From: Rhodeus uyekii
Taxonomy: Eukaryota; Chordata; Actinopteri; Cypriniformes; Acheilognathidae
DNA: 64,000 nucleotides
NCBI GenBank assembly: GCA_037043235.1
Contig: JAWRVZ010000016.1
Location: 3,323,001-3,387,000 of the forward strand
Reading direction: 5' to 3'
The notes under the pieces are model-generated. The model saw only the letters and a list, made by a program, of their open reading frames with translations, was not told the origin of the DNA and made no database searches. A program made the translations under genes and the position numbers. Position 1 is the stretch's first letter. The number at the start of each line of letters is the position of its first letter. This document shows, in pieces, positions 11,971 through 25,525 of the stretch.

Positions 11971-13100
11971 AGAAACATACTAATTTGCTGATTATTCTTA
12001 AAGTTATGAAGAGTTTCCTGATCTCTTTAATACAGCAAATGCTTCAGTTTAGGCTAATATGACTCTGCTTTGTTGTGTCCTTCAGAATTTTCAAGTGAGA
12101 ACATGCCTGCAAGTAAATGAACTTACTGCTTATATGACGTCATGTGATAAGACATTTTTACCTTCATAATAATTGTACGGCTGGCTTGTTGGTTCTTTAA
12201 CTCAGACAGTAATCCTCATCTTATTATTAGGTGCATTTCCTAAATTCTACTGCGGTCTTGCTGGCAAAAACTAAACTAAAGCATTTTATAATTTAAATCC
12301 AGCAGAGAATAAACTGTTCCCAGCACAGCAAGGTACTACGACCAGTGCTCTTGTATCTACTACTCAGTGAAACCCACCTGCTGAGAAAAGATCCATGAGT
12401 TTCTGAATAAGCCTAGCAGGATTTTCAGTAAAGCCGGGCTGTTTTTCAAGTCTTTGTATGTTTTTTCTTCCAGCTCTGTTGGTGTTCTAGTCATTCTGTG
12501 AAAGTGCATTAATTGATTTGGTGAGTGCCTAAATAAAGGACCTGAAGATGTTTCATGAAAATCTTGATACTCTTGACTAACACAGCCAGAGTCCAAAAGC
12601 TGTGAGAAATGTTTGAAGCTAAAATGTTTTCTAATTTCCTATATGGAAATCCAGTTAAGTGAACTCAATACTTTGGCAGTAGTCTCACTTTAACGATTAA
12701 TAAAAAAAACAAGAGTGCCAATAAAGAAGTCCATGTTGCTCGCTATTTTTTTTTTTTTTTGTATAAATTCTTTTTTTAGACTGAAACGCCTATCGAACAA
12801 GAAAAAAAAAGTAGGACAAAACTTGATTGTATACATCAGACATTTATTGGATTGTGAAAAGAAACACTGGAATGGAGGTAGATCTGAATGCGATTGTTTT
12901 AACTGCGGCATTGCTTTGCACATGTCAGCAGAGATAAGTGATTCATATCACAGGTAGAACAAGTTATAAAGTTTTGATGCTCAAAAAACTTTTTTTTTTA
13001 AATGCACCGATAAACAATTCACAGCAAGACCAGTGACATGCTTTAAGAAAAGAAGTGAATCTTGACTTTAAAACAGCACATTTCCAGAATTATTGCAATC
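11971..13100. other. AT-rich stretch, homopolymer runs, no gene recognised
   Basis: It contains a run of T near 12749-12761 and A-rich tracts. Open frames across these are low-complexity products and not credible proteins. Confidence 0.45.
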
Positions 13101-13260
13101 ATTACATTTCTGCATTCGGCAGACGCTTTTATCCAAAGCAACTTACATTGTATTCAAGGAACACATTGAATCAGTTCTTGCTTTCCCTGGGTTTGAACCC
13201 ATGACCTTGGTGTTGTAAACACCAATGCTCTACTGACTGAGCTACAGGAAAGCTACAGGA
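13101..13260 (-). mobile_element. tRNA-derived SINE, minus orientation
   Basis: Read on the minus strand it begins with a tRNA-like head: an A-box around CTGTAGCTCAGTCAGTAGAG and a B-box around GGGTTCAAACCC, followed by a body. It ends with TTGGATAAAAGCGTCTGCCG. That end resembles the 3' tail of the L2-type LINE at 41524-42110, as expected for a SINE mobilised by L2 machinery. Another copy lies at 57481-57636. Pol III promoter function is inferred from the boxes only. Confidence 0.75.
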
Positions 13261-14600
13261 TACAGATGATAACATGACTAAAATCTCAAACTAATTTTGA
13301 CACCAATATATTTCTGAACAACCAATAATAATGAAAAAAATCCCCTAAACAAACAACAAATAAAAAATAACTACAGTTTTGCGTTCCATTATTTGTAATG
13401 TCTGTGCTAAAAAAAAAACATCTGGCAATGGTTTGTTTCACACACAATGATTATTCTACTGGAAGTGAAGCCTACAGTGGTTGAACAACATCAAAAATGA
13501 TTTGCATTTAGCACCGCTGATTCTCCATTATTGTGTTTGTTCCATAGTTTTGAAAGGTTCAGGCTAACCTCTCCACCCATTCTTAAATTTGCTTCCATTA
13601 AAAATGCATTAGCAGTGGAAAAAAATCCTACTTAGTCCATTATCAAATGGGACTCAATGGATCCTCTGCCATGTGTTTCAAATCATCCCACCCATGATAA
13701 ATAAATGCAAGCACAGATAAACAGCACACATTTATAACAACGCCTCAAACAAATGGAGGGAAATCAAAGCTGCACATGTCAATTTGCTAGAGGGGGTTTG
13801 CTCAGAACCCATTGAAGTACAAATAGCATGTGGTAGCTTAATGGTTTAGGCATCTGGATTGCTAACACAAAGACCCTTTACACCTTGTATTAACAGCAGT
13901 CAGTGATCCAATCAGTGCAAATTCAGGTGTCGTTGGTCGTATTCTGATCTCTCAGTCACATCTACAGGTAAAAACATGTGAGCACAATGCATTTTTATTG
14001 TAAATACTAATGTATCCAGGGCAACCACAAAATACTAATAACTAATCAGGCATGGATGTGTGTGTTTTTTTTTTTATCATGTAAAAGTTGTTATGGATTT
14101 TTTTATTTTGCTATTTTACTAGATCTCAAAGCAAAAAAAACAAAAAAAAAAACACCATTGCTGACATTTTATATTAGCCACTATAGAACTTTGTCAATCA
14201 AAGACAAATTCTAATCCCAGAAATGTTAAAAGGGTCAATTTGTAAATTTCCGTATGCATATACTATCATGACTGTACACAGATACATTGCTGTGAGCATG
14301 TAAGATATGATGCAGCTGCATGAATGGACATGTATAAATCCCATAACAGATCTAGGCAGGTGGAGGTGAGAGAGATGCAGGGTTTCAGAGGAATTCTGAG
14401 ATTAGGTCTAGTCTACAGTGAACCTGAACCAAACTATTTAAATCTCATCGGCAGCAGAATCAGCAGAGGCCAATCAGATGGTGCCATGAAGTAATGATAT
14501 GATTGCTTTGCAGATTACTTGTAAGGACCTATTAGCATACACCATTTAGAGTATACATGTTTCTTAAATGTATGACTGTTTTGACAATCATTATCACATG
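13261..14600. other. AT-rich stretch, nothing recognised
   Basis: No credible open frame, tRNA head or LTR terminus was seen. Confidence 0.4.
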
Positions 14601-15215
14601 ATCACATATTTGGGTCTTTAGTGACTCGGATCTAACATGGATGTATCTCTGGCTGTCTCGATTTCTGTTGAGACATTCAGATGGTAGAGTCAGAATTTGG
14701 CATAAACAGAATGAGAACATGGATCCATCATGCCTTTTTACCACAGGCTGGGGGTGGTGGTGTAATGGTGTGGGCAATGTTTTCTTGGCACACTTTAGGC
14801 CCCTTAGTGCAAATTGGGCATCGTGTAAATGCCACGGCCCACCTGAGCATTGTTTCTGACCATGTCCATCCCTTTATGACCACCATGAACCCATCCTCTG
14901 ATGCTACTTCCAGCAGGATAATGCACCATGTCACAAAGCTCGAATCATTTCACATTGGTTTCTTGAACATGACAATGAGTTCACTGTACTAAAATCGCCC
15001 CACAGTCACCAGATCTCAACCCAATAGAACATCTTTGGGATGTGGTGGAACGGGAGCTTCATTCCAAATCTTCATCAACTGCAAGATGCTCCTATCAATA
15101 TGGGCCAACATTTCTAAAGAATGTTGAATCAATGCCACGTAGAATTAAGGCAGTTCTGAAGGTGAAAGGGGGTCAAACACAGTATTAATATGGTGCTCAT
15201 AATAATCCTTTAGGT
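14600..15215 (+). pseudogene. Tc1-like transposase remnant, 5' truncated and frameshifted
   Basis: Three frames together give the C-terminal half of a Tc1/mariner DDE transposase: DGRVRIWHKQNENMDPSC (near 14670-14730), then GGGGVMVWAMFSWHTLGPLV (near 14750-14810), and after frame changes SPDLNPIEHLWDVVERE (near 15007-15057), the block that carries the third acidic catalytic residue. It ends ESMPRRIKAVLKVKGGQ, typical of the family C-terminus. The N-terminal DNA-binding region is missing and several shifts break the frame, so it is inactive. An AT-rich tail with TAATATGGTGCTCATAATAA follows and probably contains the decayed right terminal repeat. Confidence 0.88.
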
Positions 15216-18200
15216 GAGTGTATGTTCAGTATTACATAATATAAAAAATGTACTGATCTAAAAAAGAAATGGACAAGACAGTCACTCTTTGTAAAAAAAA
15301 AATTCAATATGAGTCCTGTTTTCTGTAAAATGAGCAGCCATTTACTCTGTCGTGACTTGGGTGTTGATGTGATACCTGAACAGCACATGTTGCTATCTGT
15401 GTTCAAACTAAACTCATTTGAGTATCTCCAGTTTAAAAATTCAAGACATCAAAAGAGAACTCGCAAAAACTGTGAGAAGATTTCTGTGTGCACTCAAGAA
15501 AAAGTGTAATTATGTCAACGTGCCCGTCTTGGGAAGTATCTTTTTCATTCACACATATGATCCCAAATATGTTTGTGCATAAATACACAAAATTGAATGA
15601 AATGCTCACACTGTCGAGCCCTGTGTTAACATAAGTTATATGATTTGTTTCATCACAAAATTAAAAGCATTCATGCTGATATAAAAACTCCACAAGGCTT
15701 TATCTTGGATATGCCTGGCATCTACAGTACCTAGTACTGAAAAAATACAGCTAAAAATAAGAGACTACAAAACTGAAATTTCTTTTTTTCTTTTTTTTTT
15801 GTGTTGCCCTCACATGGGCCCTTAACCTCAACCTGCTCCAGGGGGCCTGTCTCTCAATCGCTCTACAGTATGTTGCTGTTAATAAAAAGCATATTCTGAA
15901 TCTAAAGTAATCAAGTAACAGATTTCAGGCACAGCATGCTTTTTCATTTCTTTTCTAGTTGCCTCCAAAGACCATTCACAACTGAAATGAAGGGCCATGT
16001 TCTGTGAAGTACATGATTGTATAAAACAGTCACATTAAATTCCAGATGTCTCAACTAATGCTGTATCATTAGAAAGCACATGCAAAAAGATCCTAGAATA
16101 AAGAACATTAATGTAAGAAATCCCATAGGCATCTATAAGGAATATGTGAGATGTTAAGAGTAGAGTGTTCATTTTCAGTCGTGCACACACTGCGGCAGTA
16201 ATGCTTGACCTGTTGAAGGTTAATAACAACCCATGGAACTATAATTAAAGAACTGGGACTTGGCAGTATTCCAGTGCAAAACATTATGAACATGACGAGA
16301 AAACTACTATTTCCAATAATTATCCAGCATGCAGAAGCCAAATTGTTTTAGAAACACCCTGAGGCAAAGAAAAAATAATGGTGGTCATCAAACAGGTTGT
16401 CCTCATATTTTTGTTAACCATAACTTAGAAAAAAGAAAATCACGCAATAGCGGTTAGAACAGGCTGTGAATCTATCCAAGAAGTATTGCCTTGAGAATTT
16501 CAGATGACTATTCCCTCTAGTGACATTGAGCTGTAAATCATTCTTGTGTTACATGTTGACCTCTATTTTGACATAAATGCATTTACATGAAGTTGTTATC
16601 TTGAGGTAGACATGTCCCTTGGGAAAGTCAACGGCCATTCTACAATGTGGTCAGGGTTGATATGAAGAAGAATATGGCTGTGTGTGTGATGAATACTAAG
16701 CATTGTAACATATGGGCTGTGATTTAATTCAAATCACAATGTGAGATTACAGTTTCATAATAGATTAAAACTCTACATGTTGGATTTCATATCAAATGCA
16801 TCCTTAAATATATAGTTATAAGAGTTAAGTATATAAATTAGCTAAATATTATTTTGTATAAAAATGAATGCACATCAGCTATATCTTTTTTTTCAAAGAC
16901 CGGAAATGCTCTCTGTTTCTATGAAATTCAGAATTAAATTTTAAATTTTGAATGTCTTTTGAATTTTGAAAGTTTTTTAAAATTGATAATGCCTTTTAAA
17001 TTCAATTGTTGAATTTGCATCGTTTTTGGGTTGTTTCGAACAGGCTTCAGAAATGTTTGGCAAAAAAAGGTGTTAAAAATCCTGAAATTTGTCTGAAAAA
17101 AATATTTGTAGTGTATTCACTTTATATGTCATATTTAATAAATTAACAAAATACTTTACCTGTGTTAAATTTAGGATTTTTTTTTTTTTTTTGGAGATGA
17201 ATTCTAAAATCATCTCCTGTTTTAAATAAGTGGAGACATACAGTGTATCACGCAGTGACGCCTTTTTTTCTGAGCGGACATTGGAAATGGTTTAAGACTT
17301 TGAGGAAGGCCTATGAGTTTACACAGAATGTATTTCAAAAAAACATACCCTGAAAACATTAATCGGAATAAAAAGTGTAGCCCTGACCTCTCCTATATTT
17401 TAGTTTGTATTCAACTGCATTATAAGAAACTGTTCATACATTAGCAATGGTGTGGGTGACTGACTCATAATGCCGTGAGACATGATTAAACACCATGACT
17501 GAATGCTGACCCATGAGAAGCCTAAAGAGACTGCTTTACTAATACTTTCTAAATATTTTGCTATTAATGCCATGTGGAGACTCTTGATATTTACCCTAAC
17601 ATGTAATGACAATAGCTGCATGGCCCTGTTACTCAATATAGCCAGAAGCAATGTTCATGTGGATGAAATTGTTTTGCATTACAGGATGTGTAAAATTCCA
17701 CCGCTTATTTTGAGAGATGGCAGTCCTCTCACCTCAACAGATCAAGGTCAGGAGTTGCCAGCGATTTCATATGCGACAGGCAAGACGCAGAATTCGATCA
17801 AATCCATTGTATTCCAGAAAGATAATTCTATTTGAAGGTATTAATTTTTAATACTCAATTTTTTCCTCCAGGCTTTTCTGTGTTCATTTTGCTCGTCGAA
17901 CAGAGGCTGAGTAAGCAAATCGATATGGTAGCCCAGCATGTTGTCTGGGGTTTAATTTGCTGTGCAGTTGTAAGTAATCGAAGAATCTAGAGACAACTTT
18001 TTAAGGTAAACAACCAAATCCATTCACTCTGTAAACAGAAAGACCCTACAGTACTGTAACACATGGATACTGCAAGCCACATATACCTGAAAGAATTGCA
18101 TCAGATCTCATAATCAGATCACCAGATCAGCAATATCAGACTCCACAACAAAGTTCGTTTTCGAATGCTGCAGACTGAAATGCTTCAAATCACTTTGTCA

Positions 18201-18700
18201 AGTGATATAGCAGAAGAGAAAAAAGGTAGATTGTACGTGCTCTTGTGTTTTGGTCCTCTGTTTAAATGTTTTAGGTTGATCCTTTACTGTGAAAATGTGA
18301 CTCAAGACATAAGACACTGCAGAAACAGTAACCGAGAAACAGTGCAGTGTCAGAGCCTTGATACATATTGTGATGTTTCTGTTCAGCAGCGCTAATGAGC
18401 CAAGTCAAGACAGAGGGCTGGAAAATGATTTCCTCTCCCTTTGATTGTTCAGCATTTATGAGGACAAAGCTCAAGTGGAAAAAGGGAGAATTTTTCATGT
18501 TGAGGGAAAGATGTTCACAGACTAACATCAAGTTAACTCCTTCAGCAACTGGGGGTTGCATTTCCTGAAGCATTGTTAGCTAACTGTGATTGCAAGATCC
18601 ATCGTTACCAACATAGTTCAACATTTTGGCATTTCCTAAAATACCTAGATTACTATTGTAATACCCATTTGCTAAAGGAGAGAATGGACAACTGACAAAT
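15216..18700. other. AT-rich intergenic stretch, no gene recognised
   Basis: About 3.5 kb with short frames on both strands and several A/T runs. A motif ACATGGGCCCTTAACCTCAA near 15812 looks like part of an old interspersed repeat, but I cannot bound it. Confidence 0.45.
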
Positions 18701-18839
18701 TGGGGTCTCGCCTAAGAGCCCAATCACCTTGGAGTGTAAACAAAAAGAGCCAGTGCACATTGCCATTGCATCACCCACCCCGTGAAGCATACTTCAAGTT
18801 TTGCACTGAGTAGTCAAGCCAGAGATCTGGCCACTCAAC

Positions 18840-20740
18840 GGTGGTGGAGCAATTCTGGTGAAGGTATGTAACGTCTCCTTTCCCATTCCCTTGTTTGGGG
18901 AACAGGGGTTAAAAAGTAACCAAGATGTTCTCTTTTCAATAAGTCACATTCGACATTATGTCAGAACAACTGATGAATTGGGATCCCTACCAAACCACCA
19001 CAGCTGCTGCCCCTTTCATCTCTCCACATTAGCTATCTAATCCCCCCACACCAGAGCAGAAGATGGGACAGGGCTTTACGCAAAGAAAGTCAGTCAATGC
19101 TGTTCCCTCTGACCCATACATTGAGAATATTGGATAACACTGGCAAAGCATGGGCTTATCGAGATGGGAATCATACCGTGGAAGAATACACATATGAGCA
19201 CCTAGCCTAGCACATGTGTTCCTATGAGTGTCATGCCTAATGTCGGACATCTCCATCATGTCTGACTTTGCAGGGTGCTGGAGGAACTCCAACCAGGGTT
19301 TGCTAGCTGGGTAACTCACCTGAGGAGAAAGATAAGTGCATGTATCTAGCTCTTAGGAGGGGAATGGTGCAGCAAGCAAGACACAGAGCGTGTCCCTCAC
19401 CAATACTAGGTACTGGTGGCAAGTTTATGGGAGGACACTGGCTCAATACAGAGATTATAAAATCCTGCAAATGTGTTAAGTGTCGCCCAGCCCGCAGCTC
19501 TACCAGCTCCCAGGAAGAAGCAATACTACTGGTAGAGTGTTCCAGGCATGGCTTGCCTTGGGTCTGGTGGGCATCCATGCATCCTAAGTGGTGCCATCCA
19601 CTATCCAGCAGGCCAAAATCTGCTTAGAAACATTCTCTATAGTGGACAATGAGCTGGTATGAGGTCCTGAAGCTCTGCGTTTGGTCGGTGCACTAGCACG
19701 AATGGGACAGAGCAAAGGGCTGGCTTTGACTCCTCTAGGTGCAGCATTTTCAGATACGCCACCTGGTTCCAAAAGGTAATGGTGGAAACCTTGGGCACAT
19801 GTCCGGGCCTGGGTCTCAGGATTATGTTGGTCGGTCCAAATTCCAGGCATGATTTGCAGGTCACCTGTCGTCTTAACAGAAGCCAGCACAATCAGAAGTA
19901 TTATTTTAAACACCAATAATTTAAGGTCCATTGACTGCAGTGTTTCAAAGGGCACTCTCTGCAAGTCTGTTAACACCAAGGAGAGGTCCCAAGAGAGTAC
20001 AAGGTGAGAGAGAGGAGGATACAAAGTCAGTTTTTGAATGCAGCACACAGAAATGCTTCAAAGTACTTTTGTCAACTGATTTAACCAGAAGAAAAAAAGG
20101 GACTGTAACATTTGACCCACAGATTTACCATCTACTTCATCATGATGTGTGGCTTTCACTTCAGCCCTTCTTTCAGGATGGCATGTATGGCCCTAATCAG
20201 ACATATTTTCTCGGTGAGAAGAGCACCACTCAACGAACAGGTTCTACTACCAGACATAGGCGTCCCTCGTCCCTCATGGGCTCCAAAGATTTCCCTCAGT
20301 CAGGGAATAAAACAACTGGCAGTGGGATCTGTGTCCAGAGAGGCAAACAACTCTGAAACGTTTCTAGATCAGCTGAACAATCTGGGAATGGAGTCTCCAC
20401 TCTGCCTGAAGTGTAGACTGTCTGTAGAAAGTCCTGCCCATAGAAACGCAAGGTCTGACCACAAGCTGAAGGTATGGTGACACTGTGTTGCCACACACAT
20501 CTCGTCTTGCCCTTGAGTAACTTTAGGCAGTTCAGCAATGTGAGGAGTGAGGAATGGTGTCAGTTTGAACGAGTTCAACTCCATACCAAAAAAAGAGATT
20601 CTCTCCATGGAGGAGAGTTTGCTCTTTTCCCAGTTGACCCTAAGCCTCAGATGTCTGAGGTACTGGAGCACCAGGAGCATCAGCTCTTGTGAGTGAGCTA
20701 GTGTGAGCCAGTCATCCAGATATTTGAGGATGTCAAAACT
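18840..20740 (-). mobile_element. DIRS-type retrotransposon remnant, minus strand
   Basis: Read from high to low coordinates, this holds a piece of reverse transcriptase (20680-20510: LRVNWEKSKLSSMERISFFG, a DIRS-type block downstream of the RT active site), then tyrosine recombinase fragments (about 20050-19590 and 19580-19480, including LCPIRA, VSKQILACWIVD and SSIASSWELVE). A terminal region near 18880-19010 resembles a DIRS end. The RNase H/methylase section between them is largely lost and the frames are broken many times. DIRS elements integrate by tyrosine recombinase and lack a DDE integrase, which fits the absence of one here. Confidence 0.72.
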
Positions 20741-20772
20741 GTTCTGTTATTGGAACAAGGGCTGCTTCCAGG

Positions 20773-21333
20773 TGTCAGGTATGGTGATGAAGGGAATAAT
20801 AATAATATTTATAAGAAATAATAAACAAAAACTCAAACAAAAACAACCCTAAGACTTGACTTGGCTAGACTCGGATTGACTTGACTAGACTACACAACAG
20901 GGAAAAAAAGCAGGATTTCACAATAGACAGGAGAGCACATGCCATAAGAAACACACGTGCCAAGCCATGTGCTAGTGACATGAGATGAATATGACATGAA
21001 CAAAACATGACGTGAACATACAGCCATTGAGAATATTCAAAAGGACAATAGAGCACGCAGCCCAAGCAAGACTCGGAACCATGCGTGCTCGCATGACAGG
21101 ACAGAGCGCATGAGCACTAGCGAACACTAGTCTTGTGCACTTGCACAGAAGACAGAACACATGGAGCATGGGTGTCCGAATCCAGAGAAACACAACCAAA
21201 CAAGACTAGAATCCGCATAGCATTGCACATTACCATTCTTAGGACCAGAAACAGAGAACATTTTAAGAATTTGGTTACAGAACAGAAACAGAACTGGGGA
21301 ACACAAGTAAAACTCATGGCAGGGAGTGAGACA
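20773..21333 (-). repeat. Probable solo LTR, minus strand
   Basis: On the minus strand the block would start TGTCTCACTCCCTGCC at 21333 and end near 20773. Parts such as GTCCGAATCCAGAGAAACAC and the AAACAAGACTAGA stretch resemble the minus-strand LTR at 22943-23733, so it may be a diverged relative. I find no clear target duplication and the ends are approximate. Confidence 0.45.
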
Positions 21334-22137
21334 ATCTATTTTGTTCACTCCATTGCCCGCCGCTTTACCAAATGCTCGGAGGATCGGGCAGGGGCTGGGA
21401 TAGGCTGCACATAGTGGCCTTGGTGGAGGCTGCTGCTGAGTTCATGAGGGACCAGAGGTAGAAGCTGCAGGGGGGTGACTTTTGCTGGATGATTGCCTTC
21501 ATCTGCTTTTGTACAGCTGAGAACTACCATGTCTTTCATGTTAACCATGTTGCCAAACAGGCCAGTCCAGGAAATCGAATGGTTGAGAAAACTGTCTCCC
21601 TCATATCTGCAGGTTCAGCGAGAGATGGCATTCCCAGACAACCAAAGTGGACTTAGTAACTTAGTATGCAGTAACTTCCGGCGTATATAAGGTAAGTCCG
21701 ACAGTGTGCGCAGATCCTGTTTCAGCCCTGGCTCAGAACAACCCTAGTATTGATCTTTAAGTGCCTTGGCCTGGTATAATTAGAGGAGGTCCATGGCCTG
21801 CAGGGCAAACGCGGTCTAGCTAGTAAATTCACTACTTTAGAGGAATTGGAGTCTCGACTGCAGCACCACAAAAGCCACCTCAGCCTGCTTTAAGCCCAGG
21901 CAGCGGCTTGACAGGGGGGGTCAGGTAACGACCGAAACCAGAAACACACAGGTGAAGTGACATCTTTAAAAAGACGCAGTGTCACACCAGAACTGCAGTG
22001 CCGTCACATCTAACACCAAATGAAGAGCTTCCCCCTCTAACTAATAGCACTGTCATGATTATGTGTTTGGTATTCTAAATAAAGACTTTTGAACTCTGTC
22101 GTTGAATGCTCTCTGAATGCTGCAGACCACCGTTACA
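21334..22137 (+). repeat. Possible LTR-retrotransposon 3' remnant
   Basis: A G-run (GACAGGGGGGGTC, about 21910-21922) that could be a polypurine tract is followed by about 215 bp containing an AATAAAG signal (near 22077) and ending CCGTTACA, much like the end of the sushi LTR at 4139. The 570 bases before it have no readable pol protein. The call rests on these end signals alone. Confidence 0.35.
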
Positions 22138-22942
22138 ATTAGATTTTTTTTAATGTAAAAACGTGTTCATTTGTAAAATGCTTACATTTTATATTCTTTT
22201 TCTGTATGAATGTATGAGTGTACATGTGTACAGACATTCAAAAGCAAAACTTAACTTTGCGCCTCCAAAATAGTAAAATCACAGCTGATCATGATGATTC
22301 AGAGAGATCTCTGACTTGACATCTGTGACATAAGTAAAGACCACTGCATTCATAACAGCACTTTGGAAGTAATTACTTCTCTGCAACCTCTAAAATTACT
22401 GTTCCTTTAATCTCATAGAAGCAGTGAAAGCCAGCTATAATCTTTGGTTTAATAATAAAGCAGAGCCATATCGTTACTTCAGTGTAAATAAGAAAAAACT
22501 ATCATACCGATTCAGAGGTCAAAGTCTGCTGATTTTAAAGCACTTTACTGTAGATCATTTTGCATTGTCTTTACGATTTCAGACCCGTCACTTTGGGAAA
22601 GAATCAAGTTACAATTAACATTTTCAATGCAAATGTCAGACCTGTTCATAATTGTGAACTAAACAATGTCATTGTTTAACAATGTTATTGTCATTGTTAA
22701 AAAAAAATCACCTTCTTTTTGAATCATTAGAAACACATTCACTCTGCACTTCGGGAGCTCAATGGGAACACAGGAGCTCCAAGGAAACACTGCCTCACTC
22801 TGATCTTTTACCCACTGCTGCTGTACAGAGTATCTTTTAAAAATGTATAATTAACACATTATTTCTTCACATTTTTCATGATATTTAATTCAGTTTCTTT
22901 TTACTGTTGTTTTATTCCCTTTTCTTTTAAGATCACCATTTT
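22138..22942. other. AT-rich stretch, nothing recognised
   Basis: Short frames only. The last six bases before the next LTR, ATTTTT (22937-22942), probably form its target duplication. Confidence 0.4.
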
Positions 22943-23733
22943 TTTTCAGGTAGCAGGAAGTGAGGACTCAAGGATGCAAGACGATGGGGATTTATTATAA
23001 CAAGCAAAAATAAAACAGAACAAAAAACATCCCGAGGGGGAAAAACAAGACTTGACTAGAAAAACAAGACAGGGTTGACACGAACTCGGACATGAACAAA
23101 ACTAGACTAGATCACGACTGAACACTGGACTAACAACACCGAATGTACAGCCATGAAATGACGACGAAACAGCACAAGACAGTACACACAGGAGGGAAGA
23201 TAATTGATTGGAAAACAGCTGGGATAAATCAAACTAATGACAATAAAACAAGATGGGTGGGGTAACAGACAAGACATAAACACGCAGCCAATGTGGACAT
23301 GCATCGCTGAATGTTCACATTAAACAAACATGACGTGCAGCTGGTGACAACCAAACTCAGCGTGACAAGTAAACACAACATGAAAGCACGCGGCCGATGT
23401 AAACATGAACTGCATGCTTACAACACTGCACACAGACATGAGGGGATACGGAATCAAGCAAGCCCAAAACCAACAAGCAAACACCTGTTCTCGTGCGCTC
23501 ACAACAAGGGCGAACACACGGGTCATGAATGTCCGAACCCCGACACAAACCGAAACTAGACAAGACCGTCTGGGGATCGGACACTATAACCCACACACAA
23601 GATGTTACACAGACAAGCGTGCACGCGACTCAAACACTCGAAGACACACACAAAACTCGAGACATTACGGTAGTGTCAGAGCTCTGCCACAACAACAAGA
23701 GATTACTAGACCGAATGTGGCAGAACCCTGACA
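22943..23733 (-). repeat. Solo LTR, minus strand, related to 6776-7557
   Basis: Its high-coordinate end reads TGTCAGGGTTCTGCC on the minus strand, identical to the start of the solo LTR at 6776. The low-coordinate end (TTCAGG...GGAAGTGAGGACT on the plus strand) matches that LTR's 3' end in reverse, with small changes. Flanks ATTTTT (22937-22942) and ATTTTT (23734-23739) give a six-base duplication, consistent with TATATT at the other copy. No internal region adjoins it. It interrupts DIRS-derived sequence. Confidence 0.7.
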
Positions 23734-23739
23734 ATTTTT

Positions 23740-24410
23740 AGTGTGATGAACTTCTCGGGAATCTCTTCAATAGGCTCGAAGCCTATTACTCTCTCAGAGC
23801 CAGAGTAAGGCCTTCAAAGACGAGGGCTAAATCCCATGCAGCACCCTCGTCCGTAGTGCAGGTCTTAACCTCAAGGTGCCATGGAGGAAACAAGTAGCCA
23901 GTGGGATTCTCCCTAAAGACACACCTCCCAGAGGAATGTGATTAGCAGCTAAGACGACGACAACATACAACAGAGAGGAGGGAGATAACCCTTCAAAGAA
24001 ACACTCCAGCAGGAATTTCAACACTGTACCAACAGTGCTCAACGCACCACAAATTGAAGACTCTCCATTTCGAGGCATTAATTTCCTTATGGAGGGATCT
24101 CTGGAGTGGAGTTTGGTCTCAACAACCTCAGTTGAGAGATCTGAATCTATGAGCTAAGCCTCCTCAGGGACTAGGCCCTCAGTTTCCACAACTCTGGATG
24201 TAACTATAGTGCTTCAGTCCCAGAATGTTAGAATGATTATATGTTTGTGGGCTGAACACATTATAGGAAACAGGCTTCTTCCACGATCTTGACACCTTCG
24301 TCTGGAGGTCAGGAAACAATGGCAACCCACAATGGAGAGAGGCTGTTACCTGCTAGGCACAGATCTTTCACCTAGCTTGATTTTTTTGCTGCTGACCAGT
24401 TGATGTTAAG
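23740..24410 (-). mobile_element. DIRS remnant left of the BEL/Pao insertion, minus strand
   Basis: On the minus strand, 24078-23830 translates to a diverged N-terminal core-binding part of a DIRS tyrosine recombinase (recognisable pieces STVGTVLKFLLE and AANHIPLGGVSLGR). It is interrupted on one side by the solo LTR at 22943-23733 and on the other by the BEL/Pao element at 24411. The 5' part of the same element probably continues at 32320-32960. Confidence 0.6.
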
Positions 24411-24971
24411 TGTAACTGACAGAGAAGTCAATTGATTTGTTATGTTTATTTTATCATTTAAATATTTTGTATACTTTTATTTTGAAACTGTTTAGAGCTG
24501 TTTGAGTTAAGACTTTTATTATGAAGAGTATACAGTGACTTTGCTAGAAAGAGATCGGCAGCATGCGGCAAGTTCAAGAGCTGCACATGTTTATTGTTTA
24601 TATGTAATCATCTGAAGTTGAAAGGACCTTCGTTGCAAGATTTAGCTCTCTTTTGGTGTTAAGCAGCCAATGAAGTGAGTTTTTCATTTATATTTCATTT
24701 ATATTGTGTGTGATTTCAATGTGATTGTGTTGCCATGTGGAAATGATTGATATCTGAATGATTGTTATTATGCTGTTCAATCGAACTTATATTTGTTTGG
24801 AAAATGTAAATAGACAATATTTATTTATTTTATGTACTTTATTTTAACTTTATTTTGTGTATTTAGTTCTCACGGCATCTTTTGGATGGTTGTCCTTGTG
24901 ATGAACCTGAAAATAAAGCGTCAGTCATCAGAGAATACTTGTGCTCGTGAAATCACTTGGGGGGAGCTACA
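24411..24971 (+). repeat. 5' LTR of the BEL/Pao element (561 bp)
   Basis: Begins TGTAACTGACAG and ends GGGGGGAGCTACA, with TG...CA termini. An AATAAA signal lies near 24911. It differs from the 3' LTR by an extra TT in GTGACTTTGCTAG (near 24538) and by T versus C in GCAGCATGCGG (near 24563). Confidence 0.95.
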
Positions 24972-25525
24972 GTGAGAATTCATCTGCTCTTCGTGGGTAG
25001 AAGAAGGAACGTTTCCAACCAACGGTCGACGGAGTGTCAAGTTAAAGCCAAGCTCCATCATTCTGGATGCTACAAGCAGTACACCGGTAACCAAGAAGTT
25101 GTACATGCACAGAGTTTAACAGCATTGTCAAGTTAAGGCCGATAAGAAGATAAGCACAACCAAGTTCAAGTTAAGGTGCTTGAAGTGGACTTATTTTTGC
25201 CATTTGCTGAAAAGAGACTCTTTAAGTGTTCATTATAGTGCTGGTGTTATGTATGTGCTTTAAGTTAATTCTTCTTTGATGCAAGTATCAAACTGAAAGT
25301 AAGACAGTAATTGTGAAGAATAGCAAAGTGCAAGCTTACAAATAATTTGATTTAAGTGTTTTGAATTTCTGTTGGTTCTATTAAGTTTAATATACAGGTT
25401 AATTGAACTGTAGAATATTACTTTGACTAAAGTTAGTAATCTAAGAAACATATTTAGAAAATATCTGTGTTCATTACAATTCACGTTACATTTACAGTTT
25501 ATCAGTGTAATAAGAAATACATAAA
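24972..25525 (+). other. 5' leader of the BEL/Pao element
   Basis: 554 bases between LTR and start codon. The primer-binding site should be at its left end (GTGAGAATTCATCTGCTC), but I could not match this confidently to a particular tRNA. The packaging signal is expected here and is not recognisable by eye. Confidence 0.6.

Noticed and set aside
19637..20048. Minus-strand frames that could pass for a novel protein
   Set aside because: They contain tyrosine recombinase pieces (LCPIRA and a WIVD block) in the expected DIRS order, so they are remnants of a known element class.
21340..21560. Possible host exon on either strand
   Set aside because: Short Gln/Leu/Pro-rich frames without conserved residues or splice sites; the surrounding sequence looks like a decayed retroelement.
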